64,000 nucleotides of DNA from Acinetobacter puyangensis. GTDB lineage: Bacteria > Pseudomonadota > Gammaproteobacteria > Pseudomonadales > Moraxellaceae. Shown here one piece after another: positions 38,708-48,712 of the stretch. The notes under the pieces are model-generated. The model was given only the letters and a program-made list of their open reading frames with translations. It made no database searches and had not been told where the DNA came from. Where the stretch lies: the NCBI RefSeq assembly GCF_900096995.1, contig NZ_OANT01000001.1, positions 896,086 through 960,085 on the forward strand. The letters run 5' to 3'. Numbering within the stretch: position 1 is the first letter of the stretch; each line of letters begins with the position of its first letter. A program made the position numbers and the translations under genes.

Positions 38708-38784
38708 AAATTTAATAACGAATGTTAGAGCGTGCTAAGAATTAAATCGTATCTGATTTGAAGAGTAAAAAAAAGTAGATGCAT

Positions 38785-38812
38785 AAAAAACCCAGATCCG
38801 AAGATCTGGGTG
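38785..38812 (-). terminator. Terminator of the aldehyde dehydrogenase gene
   Basis: ACCCAGATC and GATCTGGGT arms around a TTCG loop are followed by T6 on the minus strand. Confidence 0.93.
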
Positions 38813-38838
38813 GGAGAGAAGGGATAAATAGGAGGTGC

Positions 38839-40350
38839 TTAGAAAAAGCCCATTGGTTTTTCAGAATAGCTCACCAATAAGTTTTTGGTTTGTTGATAAT
38901 GGTTCAACATATCCTTGTGGTTTTCACGGCCAATACCTGATTTTTTATAGCCACCAAATGCAGCATGGGCAGGGTAGAGGTGATAACAGTTGGTCCAGAC
39001 ACGACCAGCCTGAATTGCACGACCGGCACGATAAGTAGTATGGGCAGAACGCGACCATACACCTGCACCTAGACCATAAATCGTATCATTGGCAATTTTG
39101 ATGGCTTCATCAAAATCTTTAAAGGTCGTAACTGATAGCACGGGTCCAAAAATCTCTTCCTGGAAAATCTTCATGCTGTTGTCGCCTTTAAAGATCGTTG
39201 GCTCAATATAGAAACCTTGACCTACATCATGACGTGCCTCACCACCGGTTAATACCTGTGCGCCTTCTTCACGACCTGTTGCAATACAGCCAAGGATTTT
39301 ATTTTGCTGTTCTTGTGATGCCTGTGCACCAATCATGGTTGTTGTATCAAGTGGATGACCGGTTTTAATGCGTTTTACACGTTCAACCGCTTTTTCTAGG
39401 AATTGATCTGCAATGCTTTCTTGTACCAGTGCACGGGAAGGACAGGTACAAATTTCACCCTGATTCAAGGCAAACATGGAGAAGCCTTCAAGTGCTTTTT
39501 CCAAATAATCATCTTCACGATCAAGAATATCTTCAAAGAAGATATTTGGTGATTTACCACCCAGCTCAAGGGTTACAGGGATAATGTTTTCAGTTGCATA
39601 TTGCATGATCAACTGACCAACCTGAGTTGAACCGGTAAATGCAATTTTGGAAATACGTGGGCTGGTTGCCAGTGGACGACCCACTTCTGCACCAAAACCG
39701 TTGACGATGTTCAGAATACCGGCTGGTAAAATATCTTGAATAAGTTCAGCCAATACCAGAATACTGACAGGCGTTTGTTCTGCTGGTTTAAGGACGATAC
39801 AGTTACCTGCCGCCAGTGCTGGTGCAATTTTCCATGCTGCCATCAGGATCGGGAAATTCCATGGAATAATTTGTCCAACGACACCTAAGGGCTCGTGAAA
39901 ATGGTAAGCAATGGTATCGTGATCAATTTCAGAGATTCCGCCTTCCTGTGCACGAATACAACCGGCAAAATAACGGAAATGGTCAATGGCAAGAGGAATG
40001 TCTGCTGCCAGTGTTTCACGAACAGGTTTACCATTATCCCAGGTTTCTGCAACTGCCAGTGTTTCTAAATTTTCTTCCAAACGATCAGCAATTTTTAATA
40101 AAACATTGGAGCGTTCGGTTGGAGAAGCATTGCCCCATTTTTCTTTTGCTGCATGTGCAGCATCCAAGGCAAGTTCGATGTCTTCTACAGTTGAACGAGG
40201 TGCTTTTGTAAATATCTCGCCATTGACCGGAGAAACATTATCAAAGTATTGTCCTTTAACTGGCGCAATCCATTTACCGCCAATAAAGTTTTCATACTGT
40301 ACTTTAAACTGAATTTTTGATCCTTCAGTATTTGGGTCTGCATAGCGCAT
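38839..40350 (-). CDS. NAD-dependent aldehyde dehydrogenase (AcoD/ExaC type)
   Basis: 503-aa class 3-like aldehyde dehydrogenase of the acetaldehyde dehydrogenase group. The N-terminus [20 protein letters not shown], the cofactor loop [12 protein letters not shown], the catalytic Glu in [15 protein letters not shown], and the catalytic Cys in [16 protein letters not shown] are all typical. The C-terminus ends YSEKPMGFF. The true start is the ATG at 40350, with AAGGA 8 nt upstream; the frame is open for 39 more codons without support. It is divergent from the GAF regulator, which probably controls it, as in AcoR/aldehyde-dehydrogenase pairs. Confidence 0.93.
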   Translation of the reverse strand: MRYADPNTEGSKIQFKVQYENFIGGKWIAPVKGQYFDNVSPVNGEIFTKAPRSTVEDIELALDAAHAAKEKWGNASPTERSNVLLKIADRLEENLETLAVAETWDNGKPVRETLAADIPLAIDHFRYFAGCIRAQEGGISEIDHDTIAYHFHEPLGVVGQIIPWNFPILMAAWKIAPALAAGNCIVLKPAEQTPVSILVLAELIQDILPAGILNIVNGFGAEVGRPLATSPRISKIAFTGSTQVGQLIMQYATENIIPVTLELGGKSPNIFFEDILDREDDYLEKALEGFSMFALNQGEICTCPSRALVQESIADQFLEKAVERVKRIKTGHPLDTTTMIGAQASQEQQNKILGCIATGREEGAQVLTGGEARHDVGQGFYIEPTIFKGDNSMKIFQEEIFGPVLSVTTFKDFDEAIKIANDTIYGLGAGVWSRSAHTTYRAGRAIQAGRVWTNCYHLYPAHAAFGGYKKSGIGRENHKDMLNHYQQTKNLLVSYSEKPMGFF

Positions 40351-40436
40351 ATTGACATCCTTTTGTCTAAGTAACATTGTTAAATGTATCCACGACATGA
40401 TACATATATACTTAACATATCGCTGATGGCGCAGAT

Positions 40437-40498
40437 ACAATGTAGTATTGTTGAAATAGCATAGCAATATAAGGTTGGCAAAAGGTTGGAATTCCTTT
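40437..40498. promoter_or_regulatory. Possible operators between the dehydrogenase and GAF-regulator genes
   Basis: The 169-bp divergent gap contains two inverted repeats: ACAAT-N5-ATTGT at 40437-40451 and AAAGG-N8-CCTTT at 40481-40498, the second close to the regulator start at 40520. These are the forms expected of dimeric-regulator sites. Nothing in the sequence shows which protein binds them. Confidence 0.35.
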
Positions 40499-40519
40499 AC
40501 TTTGAATAAGGATGTTACA

Positions 40520-41686
40520 ATGCTACTAAATAACGAAGTAAATCAACAGCGTAGAGAAGTTGATCGGTTAAAAAACAAGGCTGTTATTAATGCTGCTGAA
40601 AGTGCCTGTTTGGGACAATCGATTGCCAGCTCTTGGCAGCGCTCCAAAGAAGCTAAAATTCCTGAAGACCGGATGGCTGCTCCGATTACAAAAAATACAC
40701 AATTTGAATCTGTACTTGATCGTGCCATGAATTTTTGTGCTGATGATTTAAGGCATGTCGCAGATAGTTCTTCAATGGTAATTGCGGTTGCCGATACCAC
40801 CTCGTTAATCCGCTGGGTAGGTGCAAGCTGTCACATGCGACATGCCGCCGAAAGAGTCCACTTTGTCAAAGGGGGGCAGTGGCGTGAAGATTTTGTTGGG
40901 ACCAATGCATTGGCCCTTTCGTTAAGAACGCGTCAATCGAGTTGTGTTTTTTCTAATGAGCATTACATGAGCTCCATCCATGACTGGGTATGTTATGCCG
41001 CACCGATTTATGACAATACGAAACAGATTGTCGGTGTGGTCGACTTATCTACCAAATGGAAAAATCATAATAGCTTGGGTGTGCTGGCCGCAGAACGATG
41101 TGCAGGGATTATTCAGAGCGCCTTGGAACTAGTGCAGCAGGCTCAACTTAAACTCAAATGTTTTGGTGCCCCACAAGTACAATATCAGGGACGTGCCATC
41201 GCACTAACACCAAGACAAATCGAAATCGTGACCATTTTGACCTTATGCAAACAGGGCATGACGCTGGATCAATTGCATCATGCGTTATATGGCGAAAGAA
41301 AGGTTAGTCTAGGGACTTTAAAAGCGGAAATGTCGCAGTTACGTGAGCTTTTGGGTGGCATGCTGGGATCGCGTCCCTATCGTTTACTGCTTGATGTTCA
41401 TGCCGATTTTCTAGAATTGGAAACAGCACTGGATGCCGATTATGTACAATCAGCCTTGCAGTTCTATAAAGGTGTTTTTTTATCCAAAACGGAAAGTCCT
41501 TTTTTAACAGCTTGGCGGGATTGTATTGAATCGCGATTAAGCGAAGCAATTTTTAAAATTGAAGAAAAAGATTTGTTACTTAAGCATATTGCTTATTTCC
41601 CGGATGCGCTGGATGCGGTTGAGCGGTTAATTGAACTCATGCCACAGGATCATCCTGTTCATCGCTTATTTAAACGCTATCAGTAA
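40520..41686 (+). CDS. GAF-domain transcriptional regulator, AcoR-like N-terminus without the sigma-54 module
   Basis: 388-aa protein. The N-terminal region ([44 protein letters not shown]) and GAF domain, about 60-205 ([49 protein letters not shown]), match the sensor half of AcoR-type activators. The AAA+ module and Fis helix that normally follow are absent. Instead a C-terminal region starts [19 protein letters not shown] and runs through a likely winged helix ([31 protein letters not shown]), suggesting a sigma-70-type regulator. The ATG at 40520 has AAGGA 8 nt upstream; a TTG at 40475 is less likely. It is probably the local regulator of the divergent aldehyde dehydrogenase. Confidence 0.85.
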   Translation: MLLNNEVNQQRREVDRLKNKAVINAAESACLGQSIASSWQRSKEAKIPEDRMAAPITKNTQFESVLDRAMNFCADDLRHVADSSSMVIAVADTTSLIRWVGASCHMRHAAERVHFVKGGQWREDFVGTNALALSLRTRQSSCVFSNEHYMSSIHDWVCYAAPIYDNTKQIVGVVDLSTKWKNHNSLGVLAAERCAGIIQSALELVQQAQLKLKCFGAPQVQYQGRAIALTPRQIEIVTILTLCKQGMTLDQLHHALYGERKVSLGTLKAEMSQLRELLGGMLGSRPYRLLLDVHADFLELETALDADYVQSALQFYKGVFLSKTESPFLTAWRDCIESRLSEAIFKIEEKDLLLKHIAYFPDALDAVERLIELMPQDHPVHRLFKRYQ

Positions 41687-41786
41687 CTGGATTGATAAGT
41701 ATGTGTAAAGATGAAGAATTTCAACAACAATAGCATCGTGTTTTTTAAGCAAGGAAGAATTTTATAAAGCTGTTGAAAATAGCACA

Positions 41787-41824
41787 AATAAAAAAAAGGG
41801 ATATTGCTAGTGAACAATATCCCC
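41787..41824 (-). terminator. Orphan terminator-like hairpin
   Basis: GGGATATTG (41798-41806) pairs with CAATATCCC (41815-41823). On the minus strand the stem is followed by a T8 run, so it would stop minus-strand transcription, yet no minus-strand gene precedes it. The rest of the 470-bp gap between the GAF regulator and the helicase gene shows nothing else I can name. Confidence 0.45.
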
Positions 41825-42159
41825 AAAGTTGGGAGCGGGAATTAAGTTTTTAAATCATCAGGTTTGATATAACTTTTATAATTTCAAACATTTGGTTAAA
41901 TAATATTAAAAATATGAGTTCGACCTTCTGTATACTTTGCCTATCGATCTAACCGAAGTATGAGAAAATCTATAATTTTTCGCCACCTACAAAACACCTA
42001 CCATTTGTAATGATTTATTGTGAAACGGCTTTACATCATTGTATTCGATCTAAAAGACTTAGGTTCAGTCCGCAAATCGAGGCGAAATAAAAGAATATTT
42101 TATTGCATCAGGTTTTTCCGCTAAACTTAGGCCTGAATTTAAGCCATACGATTGTATTT

Positions 42160-43869
42160 ATGAAACAAGAAACTGCCCTGAAATTATTAAAAGCTGGTGA
42201 AAATATATTTTTAACCGGATCGGCAGGTGCGGGGAAGACGTATACCTTAAATCAATATATTCAATATTTAAAGGCCAGAAAAGTCACTGTTGCCGTGACA
42301 GCATCGACCGGGATTGCTGCGACACATATGAATGGCATGACCATCCATACCTGGGCCGGGATTGGCATTAAAGACACTTTAACCGAATCTGAATTAAAGC
42401 GTATGTACGAACGTAAATATTTACGTGAACATATCGAAAAAACGCAGGTACTGGTGATTGATGAAATCTCGATGTTACATGCCAAGCAGTTGAATCTGGT
42501 CAATCAGGTGTTAAAATTTTTTAAGGATTCAGATCAGCCATTTGGTGGAATTCAGGTTATTGCGTCGGGTGATTTTTTCCAGTTGCCACCTGTTGGACGA
42601 AATGGTGAATTAAACCGGGATAAATTTGCTTTTATGTCGGAAGCTTGGGTTGACGCCAAATTTCGAGTCTGTTACCTGACAGAACAGCACCGTCAATCAG
42701 ACAGCGTCTTGGATCAAATTCTCAATGCGATTCGTCGGCAGGATATTTCCGAGCAACATATCCAGCAGTTGCTTCAAACCAAGCATCAACCACATCAAAA
42801 TGAAATTGTCACCCGTCTTTATACCCATAATATGGATGTAGATAACTTGAACTACCAACATTTGGGACAGATTGAAGGCAAATTAAAACGTTTTGATGCG
42901 ATTGTTGATGGTAATGAAAAACTGATTGAAACCCTTAAGTCTTCGGTGCGTGCGCCGCAGCAGCTTGAGTTAAAAAAAGGCGCCAAAGTCATGTTTGTCA
43001 AAAATAATTTTGACATGGGTTATGTGAATGGTAGTATTGGAGAAATTAAGGGATTTGTAGAGGACGAAGAACAAGGTATTTTGCCGCAGGTGCTGATGAA
43101 AGATGGTTCGACCATTGTGGTTGAACCTGAAACCTGGTCAATTGAAAATGAACAGGGACAGGTATTGGCGAGTTTGACCCAGATTCCGCTTCGTCTAGCA
43201 TGGGCGATTACCATTCACAAAAGTCAGGGCATGACGCTTGAAAGTGCGGAAATTAATCTGGCCAATACTTTTGAAAAGGGTCAGGGCTATGTGGCATTGT
43301 CGCGGTTAAAATCTCTGGAAGGTTTAAAACTGGTTGATTTTAATCCTCAGGCACTGGAACTGGATCGGCTTGCCATGAAAGCCGATAGCCGTTTTCAGGA
43401 ATTGTCCTCTGAAGCAGAACAGCATTTTGCCGAGATGGATTTGAGTAAGCAGCATGATGCCTTTATTCGTCGTTGTGGTGGAACGCTGAATTTGCTTGAG
43501 ATCGAACGGAATGAGAAAAAAATCGGTAAAAAAATAAAAGAAAGTTATAGCACCAATACGCTTGAGGAAACCAAAGCGTTATTTGAAGCGGATTATGAGA
43601 TTGAAGATATTGCTGCCGAACGAAAATTGACAAAATCCACAATTATTAATCATTTGGCACGTTTATCGCGGGAACAAAATTTAAATATAGAGCGGATTAA
43701 ACCTGATGAAGAAGATTTAGAGCCGATTCGCACAGCCTATAAAAAATTGCAAAAGCGCAATAATGCCGAAGACATGAATGATGATGGCAGCATCAAATTG
43801 AGACCATTGGTGGAAGCCACCCGTTTAAGTTATGAACAGGTGAGATTGGCATTGTTGTTTATTGTTTAG
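42160..43869 (+). CDS. PIF1/RecD2-like superfamily 1 helicase with C-terminal helix-turn-helix
   Basis: About 569-aa ATPase. Walker A is FLTGSAGAGKTYTL near residue 18-31, and motif Ia is VTASTGIAATHMNG. Walker B is VLVIDEISML, followed by GDFFQLPPVG (motif III) and LTEQHRQSD. The helicase C-terminal motifs are AWAITIHKSQGMTLESAEINL and GYVALSRLKSLEGL. The last 130 residues carry a helix-turn-helix unit (AAERKLTKSTIINHLARLSRE) found at the end of related bacterial helicases. Family members unwind DNA 5' to 3'; the physiological role is unknown. The ATG at 42160 is preferred over a TTG 19 codons upstream, since the family N-terminus begins near it. It ends 28 bp before the MITE copy. Confidence 0.9.
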   Translation: MKQETALKLLKAGENIFLTGSAGAGKTYTLNQYIQYLKARKVTVAVTASTGIAATHMNGMTIHTWAGIGIKDTLTESELKRMYERKYLREHIEKTQVLVIDEISMLHAKQLNLVNQVLKFFKDSDQPFGGIQVIASGDFFQLPPVGRNGELNRDKFAFMSEAWVDAKFRVCYLTEQHRQSDSVLDQILNAIRRQDISEQHIQQLLQTKHQPHQNEIVTRLYTHNMDVDNLNYQHLGQIEGKLKRFDAIVDGNEKLIETLKSSVRAPQQLELKKGAKVMFVKNNFDMGYVNGSIGEIKGFVEDEEQGILPQVLMKDGSTIVVEPETWSIENEQGQVLASLTQIPLRLAWAITIHKSQGMTLESAEINLANTFEKGQGYVALSRLKSLEGLKLVDFNPQALELDRLAMKADSRFQELSSEAEQHFAEMDLSKQHDAFIRRCGGTLNLLEIERNEKKIGKKIKESYSTNTLEETKALFEADYEIEDIAAERKLTKSTIINHLARLSREQNLNIERIKPDEEDLEPIRTAYKKLQKRNNAEDMNDDGSIKLRPLVEATRLSYEQVRLALLFIV

Positions 43870-43897
43870 ATTAAGTTTTTTATATTTATACATCGAT

Positions 43898-44137
43898 ACG
43901 CCAATCTCAACTTATCTAAGAATATCATTTTTCACTAAAACGCTAATAATCTTATGTTTTTGCAATTTTGGTTGCCTACGGCAATCAAAATTGCAAGGGA
44001 CTTTGGGGGCGTACGCCCCCAAAGTCCCTCCCTCGCCGAGCCGCCAAAGGCGGTGAGGCGAGCAATATTTGTGTAAAATTAACAATTTTAAATTATTTAT
44101 TAATCAGTTAATAATGAATTAAAGTTGAGATTGACGT
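43898..44137. mobile_element. MITE-like element, copy 2, without a target duplication
   Basis: 240-bp copy of the element at 7858-8094, in the same orientation, with ends ACGCCAATCTCAACTT and ACGTCAATCTCAACTT. The central palindrome is longer and perfect here (AGGGACTTTGGGGGCG with its complement, 34 bp in all), and the GGTTGCC/GGCAAT hairpin keeps pairing through a G-U change. The 9-bp flanks (TACATCGAT and ATGGATATA) do not match, unlike copy 1. It lies between the helicase gene and the AT-rich DUF4184 gene, whose ATG is 13 bp past the element. Confidence 0.85.
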
Positions 44138-44150
44138 ATGGATATAAATT

Positions 44151-44885
44151 ATGCCATTTACTTTTGCTCATCCTGCAATTGTTTTACCACTTGCAAAATT
44201 TTCCAGAAAATTTTCATTAACAGGACTCATTATAGGCAGCTTAATTCCTGATTTCGAATATTTTTTAAGGATGAGAATTAGAAGTGACTATAGTCATAAT
44301 TTAATTGGTATTTTTAATTTTGATTTACCACTTGGATTGCTTGTTGTTTTTATTTTTCATTATCTTGTTCGGGATAGCTTAATTCATAATCTTCCTTTAT
44401 TTTTAAAGTCAAGATTTATTAATTATGAAGGATATGACTGGAATAGTTATTTTAAAAATAATTGGATAATTGTAATTTATTCATTATTAATCGGTATAAT
44501 TTCTCATATCCTATGGGATAATTTTAGTCATAATACAGGATATTTTTTAAATATATTTCCTATCTTAAATGAAAAAATAAGTTTATTTAATCATCATATT
44601 TTTATTTTTAAAATTGTGCAGCATATGAGTACAATGGTTGGTTTTATTTTTATCATTCTATGTATTTTTAGAATGCCAAAACATGAAATTATAAATTTAA
44701 AAATAAATTTTGATTACTGGTTGATCATGATTTTTATTGTGTTTTTTGTAGTAGGTGTAAGGTTAATTTTTGGGTTAGAGTTATATCAGTATGGGCATTT
44801 GGTCGTTAATATAATTTCTGCAATATTAATTGCCTTGGTACTGACCCCAATATTAATTAATTTAGTCAAATATTTAAGAAAATAA
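44151..44885 (+). CDS. DUF4184 family membrane protein
   Basis: 244-aa polytopic inner-membrane protein. The N-terminus PFTFAHPAIVLPLAKFS and the following GLIIGSLIPDFEYFLRMR are the hallmark of DUF4184; family members keep His and Asp residues (HPA, PDFEY, SHNLIG, ISHILWDNFSHN) that resemble metal-dependent membrane hydrolases. About six hydrophobic helices follow. Function is unknown. Base composition is far richer in A and T than its neighbours, codon choice is skewed to AT-ending codons, and a MITE copy lies directly upstream, so recent acquisition is plausible. No terminator is obvious after it. Confidence 0.85.
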   Translation: MPFTFAHPAIVLPLAKFSRKFSLTGLIIGSLIPDFEYFLRMRIRSDYSHNLIGIFNFDLPLGLLVVFIFHYLVRDSLIHNLPLFLKSRFINYEGYDWNSYFKNNWIIVIYSLLIGIISHILWDNFSHNTGYFLNIFPILNEKISLFNHHIFIFKIVQHMSTMVGFIFIILCIFRMPKHEIINLKINFDYWLIMIFIVFFVVGVRLIFGLELYQYGHLVVNIISAILIALVLTPILINLVKYLRK

Positions 44886-44996
44886 AGATAAATAATAAAA
44901 TTTAATTATTCATGCTTTATATTCTTTAGATAACCTTGCGATATACTATAATTCTCATATCTCCATTATGAATAATATCCAGTTCATACTCCTAGA

Positions 44997-46217
44997 TTAG
45001 GAATGATTTTCCATAAAACTGCGAATAAAGATCATGCGCTGTTCGGTAAGATGCTCGCCAATGTCTGCACCTTTTAAATCGGCGGGAATGTCGATTTTTA
45101 ATTCACGAATCTGCTTGGCTAATTCTTGCAATACATCTGCCTGTGGATAGGCTTTATCTTCAAAATTTAAGCGGCCACGGGCATCACATAAACAAGCCTG
45201 ACTAAACCAGACCACAAATTCCGGTTTGCGTAAGACATCAAGATTTTTTAGTAATTTCCAGATGGTGCTGGCCTTTAATGTAAACAGTTGATGGCATAGT
45301 AAATGAAACTCGCAGACTTTTAAGGCCAATTGTTGATATTCGGTGGGTACTTTAAGGCGTTGGCAGAGTGCCTTGACCGGTTCAATACCTCGTTTTTCGT
45401 GCATGATATGCCGAGGTAAAACATCAGCAGGGGTGAGTGCCTTGCCGAGGTCGTGGCATAGCACTGCAAAACACACAATGGTGCTAAATTGATTTTGGCA
45501 AGCTTGCTGTAACGACATTAAGGTATGAATACCACAATCGATTTCGGGATGATACTCGGGACGTTGCGGTACACCAAACAGGGCATCAATTTCAGGGAAA
45601 AGAATTTTTAGGGCACCACAATCTTTTAATACCTGAAAATAAACATCAGCATGCTCTTCTGCCAAGGCTCGTACGGTTTCTTTCCAGACCCGCTCGGCAG
45701 TTAAATGTTCCAGTTCACCCGATTGGGCGATATGCTGCATTAATGCCAAGGTTTCATCGGCAATTTTAAATCCGTAGGTATGGTAACGTGCGGTAAAACG
45801 TGCCACGCGCAATACGCGTAATGGATCTTCAATAAATGCATCGGAGACATGGCGCAAGATACGCTGATCCAGATCCTGTTGCCCATGATAGGGGTCAAAA
45901 ATATCACCAGCTTCATTCATTGCCATGGCATTGATGGTGAGATCCCGACGATAAAGGTCTTGTTCTAGTGTAATTTCTGGAGAAGTGTAAAAATCAAAGC
46001 CACCATAACCATGACCATTTTTTCGTTCGGTACGGGCAAGTGCATATTCATCTTTACTTTCCGGATGTAAAAAGACCGGAAAATCCTTACCCACAGGTTG
46101 AAAACCTTGCTGTATTAATTGTTGTGGCGTTGCACCTACCACCACATAATCTCTTTCGATGATCGGACGCTGTAATAAATGGTCACGTACTGCGCCACCT
46201 ACCAAGTAAATTTGCAT
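44997..46217 (-). CDS. cca: Multifunctional CCA-adding tRNA nucleotidyltransferase
   Basis: 406-aa enzyme that builds or repairs the CCA end of tRNAs. The N-terminal nucleotidyltransferase has YLVGGAVRDHLLQ and YRRDLTINAMAMNEAG. The RNA-binding neck has DPLRVLRVARFTARY. A central HD domain (CHDLGKALTP) gives the phosphatase/phosphodiesterase activity of the long gamma-proteobacterial form. The start is fixed by the universal N-terminus QIYLVGGAVRD. Its GAGG ribosome-binding site lies in the terminator of maeB. Confidence 0.96.
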   Translation of the reverse strand: MQIYLVGGAVRDHLLQRPIIERDYVVVGATPQQLIQQGFQPVGKDFPVFLHPESKDEYALARTERKNGHGYGGFDFYTSPEITLEQDLYRRDLTINAMAMNEAGDIFDPYHGQQDLDQRILRHVSDAFIEDPLRVLRVARFTARYHTYGFKIADETLALMQHIAQSGELEHLTAERVWKETVRALAEEHADVYFQVLKDCGALKILFPEIDALFGVPQRPEYHPEIDCGIHTLMSLQQACQNQFSTIVCFAVLCHDLGKALTPADVLPRHIMHEKRGIEPVKALCQRLKVPTEYQQLALKVCEFHLLCHQLFTLKASTIWKLLKNLDVLRKPEFVVWFSQACLCDARGRLNFEDKAYPQADVLQELAKQIRELKIDIPADLKGADIGEHLTEQRMIFIRSFMENHS

Positions 46218-46218
46218 G

Positions 46219-46252
46219 AAAAAAACCTCTATCGTTATGAATACGATAGAGG
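46219..46252 (-). terminator. Terminator of maeB overlapping the cca ribosome-binding site
   Basis: CCTCTATCGT and ACGATAGAGG form a perfect 10-bp stem on the minus strand, followed by T7, 1 bp before the cca ATG. The AGAGG of the 3' arm is the only Shine-Dalgarno candidate for cca. Confidence 0.9.
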
Positions 46253-46310
46253 CTTTTTAAAAATTTACAAGTTAAAACTGTTGTTCAAACCTATAAATGA
46301 GCAATACAAG

Positions 46311-48584
46311 TTATTGCTGTTCTGCTTGTTGAATTTCTGCAACGGTCAATGCGGTCATGTTGATGACACGACGTGTCGTCGCAGTTGGCGTCAGAATATG
46401 TACAGGTTTTGCTGCACCTAATAGAATTGGCCCAATGGTAACATTATTACCAGAAGTTGATTTCAATAAGTTAAATGAAATATTGGCAGCATCCAGATTC
46501 GGCATGATCAATAAGTTGGCAGAACCTTTAAAGCGTGAATTCGGGAATGCAAAATGACGAATATTTTCATCAAGTGCTGCATCAGCATGCATTTCACCTT
46601 CCACTTCAAGCTCAGGCGCAATCTCAGACAAGATACGATACACTTCACGCATTTTTTGTGCACTTGGATCATGTGCATCACTACCAAAACTGGAGTGAGA
46701 CAAGAGTGCAATACGTGGTGTAATACCAAAACGACGCACTTCTTCGGCCGCTAGAATGGTCATTTCTGCCAGTTGTTCCGCAGTTGGGTTGGTATTGACA
46801 TAGGTATCTGCAATAAAGACATTGCGGTCTTCAAGCATCAACGCATTTAAGGTAAAGAAGTTGCTACGACCTTGCTTAAGTCCAATCACATTACGTACAA
46901 AATCTAGATGAATATCATAGCTAGAATATGTGCCACACAGCATCCCATCAGCTTTACCAAACTTAACCAGCATAGCAGCAATTAAAGTTGAACGGCGACG
47001 TGTTTCACGTTGCGCGTATTCTACCGTAATACCGTTACGTTGATTGGCTTGATAATAATCCTTCCAGAATTCTTCATAGAACGGATTTTTTTCCTGATCG
47101 ATAATCTCGATGTTTACGCCATCTTGTAAACGTAAGCCCAGTTTTTTGATATTATTTTCAATGATTGCGGTACGGCCGACCAGAATCGGTTTGGCAACAC
47201 CGTCATCAACTGCAATTTGTGCCGCACGTAGGACACGCTGATCTTCACCTTCGGCATAGGCGATTCGTTTTGGATCGCTTTTGGCCTGTGCAAAAATCGG
47301 TTTCATGATAAATGCAGAATTGTAGACAAATTCGGATAAGCGTTGACGATAGACAGAAAAGTCTTCAATTGGACGGGTTGCGACACCAGAATCCATTGCG
47401 GCTTGTGCAACAGCAGGGGCAATTTCCAGAATCAGGCGTTGATCAAGTGGACGAGGGATTAAATAATCACGACCAAACGATGCAGATTTTTCGCCATAGG
47501 TTGCAGCATCTGCTTCTACATGCGCCATACGCGCAATGGCATGTACACAGGCAATTTTCATGTCTTCATTAATGGTGGTTGCACCAACGTCCAGCGCACC
47601 ACGGAAGATATAAGGGAAGCACAGTGCGTTATTAACCTGATTTGGATAGTCAGAACGACCTGTCGCCATGATGGCATCCGGACGAACTTCATGTGCATGT
47701 TCTGGTAAAATTTCCGGATCCGGATTGGCGAGCGCAAAAATAATCGGATCTTTTGCCATATCCTTGACCATTTCTTTGGTCAGAATACCAGCAGCAGATA
47801 GGCCGAGGAACATATCTGCACCTGGAATGACTTCATGCAGTTTGGATTCCGGAATATCCTGCATATAGCGTTTTTTGGATTCGTCCAGACCTTCACGCGA
47901 TGTGGTGATCAGACCACGTGAATCGGCAACGATAATATTTTCTTTTTTTGCACCCAGAGCACATAACAAATCTAAACAGGATAATGCTGCGGCACCTGCA
48001 CCAGATGCGACAATTTTAATTTCATCAATTTTTTTATTTACGATTTGCAGGGCATTGAGCAATGCAGAACCAACAATAATACTGGTACCATGTTGATCAT
48101 CATGGAATACCGGAATATTCATGCGTTCACGCAGTTTTTTCTCAATATAAAAACATTCTGGCGCTTTGATATCTTCTAAGTTGATGCCGCCAAATGTAGG
48201 TTCAAGTGCAGCCACAATATCCACAATTTTATCTGGATCGTTTTCTGCAATTTCAATATCGAAAACATCAACACCAGCGAATTTTTTAAATAATACGCCT
48301 TTACCTTCCATGACAGGTTTTGAAGCAAGTGGTCCAATATTACCCAGACCCAGTACCGCAGTACCGTTACTCACAACAGCAACAAGATTTCCACGGGCAG
48401 TATATTTTGCTGCCAAAGTAGGATCACGTTCTATTTCAAGACAAGGAACAGCAACACCAGGAGAATAGGCAAGTGCTAAATCATGTTGGTTAACGAGTTG
48501 TTTACTAGGAGTGACGCTGATTTTACCTGGGCGCGGAAATTCGTGGTAATACAAAGCCTGTTGCTTTAAAGATTGATCGTCCAT
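46311..48584 (-). CDS. maeB: NADP-dependent malic enzyme MaeB
   Basis: 757-aa enzyme that oxidatively decarboxylates malate to pyruvate, giving NADPH. The N-terminal malic-enzyme part (about 1-425) has [12 protein letters not shown], the [15 protein letters not shown] metal/substrate motif, and the NADP-binding [16 protein letters not shown]. The C-terminal part (about 430-757) is phosphotransacetylase-like ([32 protein letters not shown]) and is thought to be regulatory, as in E. coli MaeB (759 aa). The ATG at 48584 with GAGAG 5 nt upstream is chosen over an earlier one at 48608. Confidence 0.96.
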   Translation of the reverse strand: MDDQSLKQQALYYHEFPRPGKISVTPSKQLVNQHDLALAYSPGVAVPCLEIERDPTLAAKYTARGNLVAVVSNGTAVLGLGNIGPLASKPVMEGKGVLFKKFAGVDVFDIEIAENDPDKIVDIVAALEPTFGGINLEDIKAPECFYIEKKLRERMNIPVFHDDQHGTSIIVGSALLNALQIVNKKIDEIKIVASGAGAAALSCLDLLCALGAKKENIIVADSRGLITTSREGLDESKKRYMQDIPESKLHEVIPGADMFLGLSAAGILTKEMVKDMAKDPIIFALANPDPEILPEHAHEVRPDAIMATGRSDYPNQVNNALCFPYIFRGALDVGATTINEDMKIACVHAIARMAHVEADAATYGEKSASFGRDYLIPRPLDQRLILEIAPAVAQAAMDSGVATRPIEDFSVYRQRLSEFVYNSAFIMKPIFAQAKSDPKRIAYAEGEDQRVLRAAQIAVDDGVAKPILVGRTAIIENNIKKLGLRLQDGVNIEIIDQEKNPFYEEFWKDYYQANQRNGITVEYAQRETRRRSTLIAAMLVKFGKADGMLCGTYSSYDIHLDFVRNVIGLKQGRSNFFTLNALMLEDRNVFIADTYVNTNPTAEQLAEMTILAAEEVRRFGITPRIALLSHSSFGSDAHDPSAQKMREVYRILSEIAPELEVEGEMHADAALDENIRHFAFPNSRFKGSANLLIMPNLDAANISFNLLKSTSGNNVTIGPILLGAAKPVHILTPTATTRRVINMTALTVAEIQQAEQQ

Positions 48585-48712
48585 TTTACTCTCTATTACG
48601 TTAAGCACTTAAATACTATAAATTAAGCAAGATCAATAAAATTTTTGGTGAGCTACTATAGCATTTTATAGGCATATACAATAGTACCAAGTGTTTATTT
48701 TAAGGGGCGAAA

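Noticed and set aside
40351..40467. A 39-codon extension of the aldehyde dehydrogenase
   Set aside because: It covers the divergent promoter region and adds no family sequence; the ATG at 40350 has AAGGA upstream.
43862..44056. A 64-codon plus-strand frame running from the helicase end into the MITE copy
   Set aside because: It is read through the element's hairpins, has no ribosome-binding site and no coding-like composition; the same stretch in copy 1 is not open in the same way.
47312..48468. Several plus-strand frames inside maeB
   Set aside because: They are shadows of the malic enzyme gene on the other strand; none has a binding site or recognisable motif.
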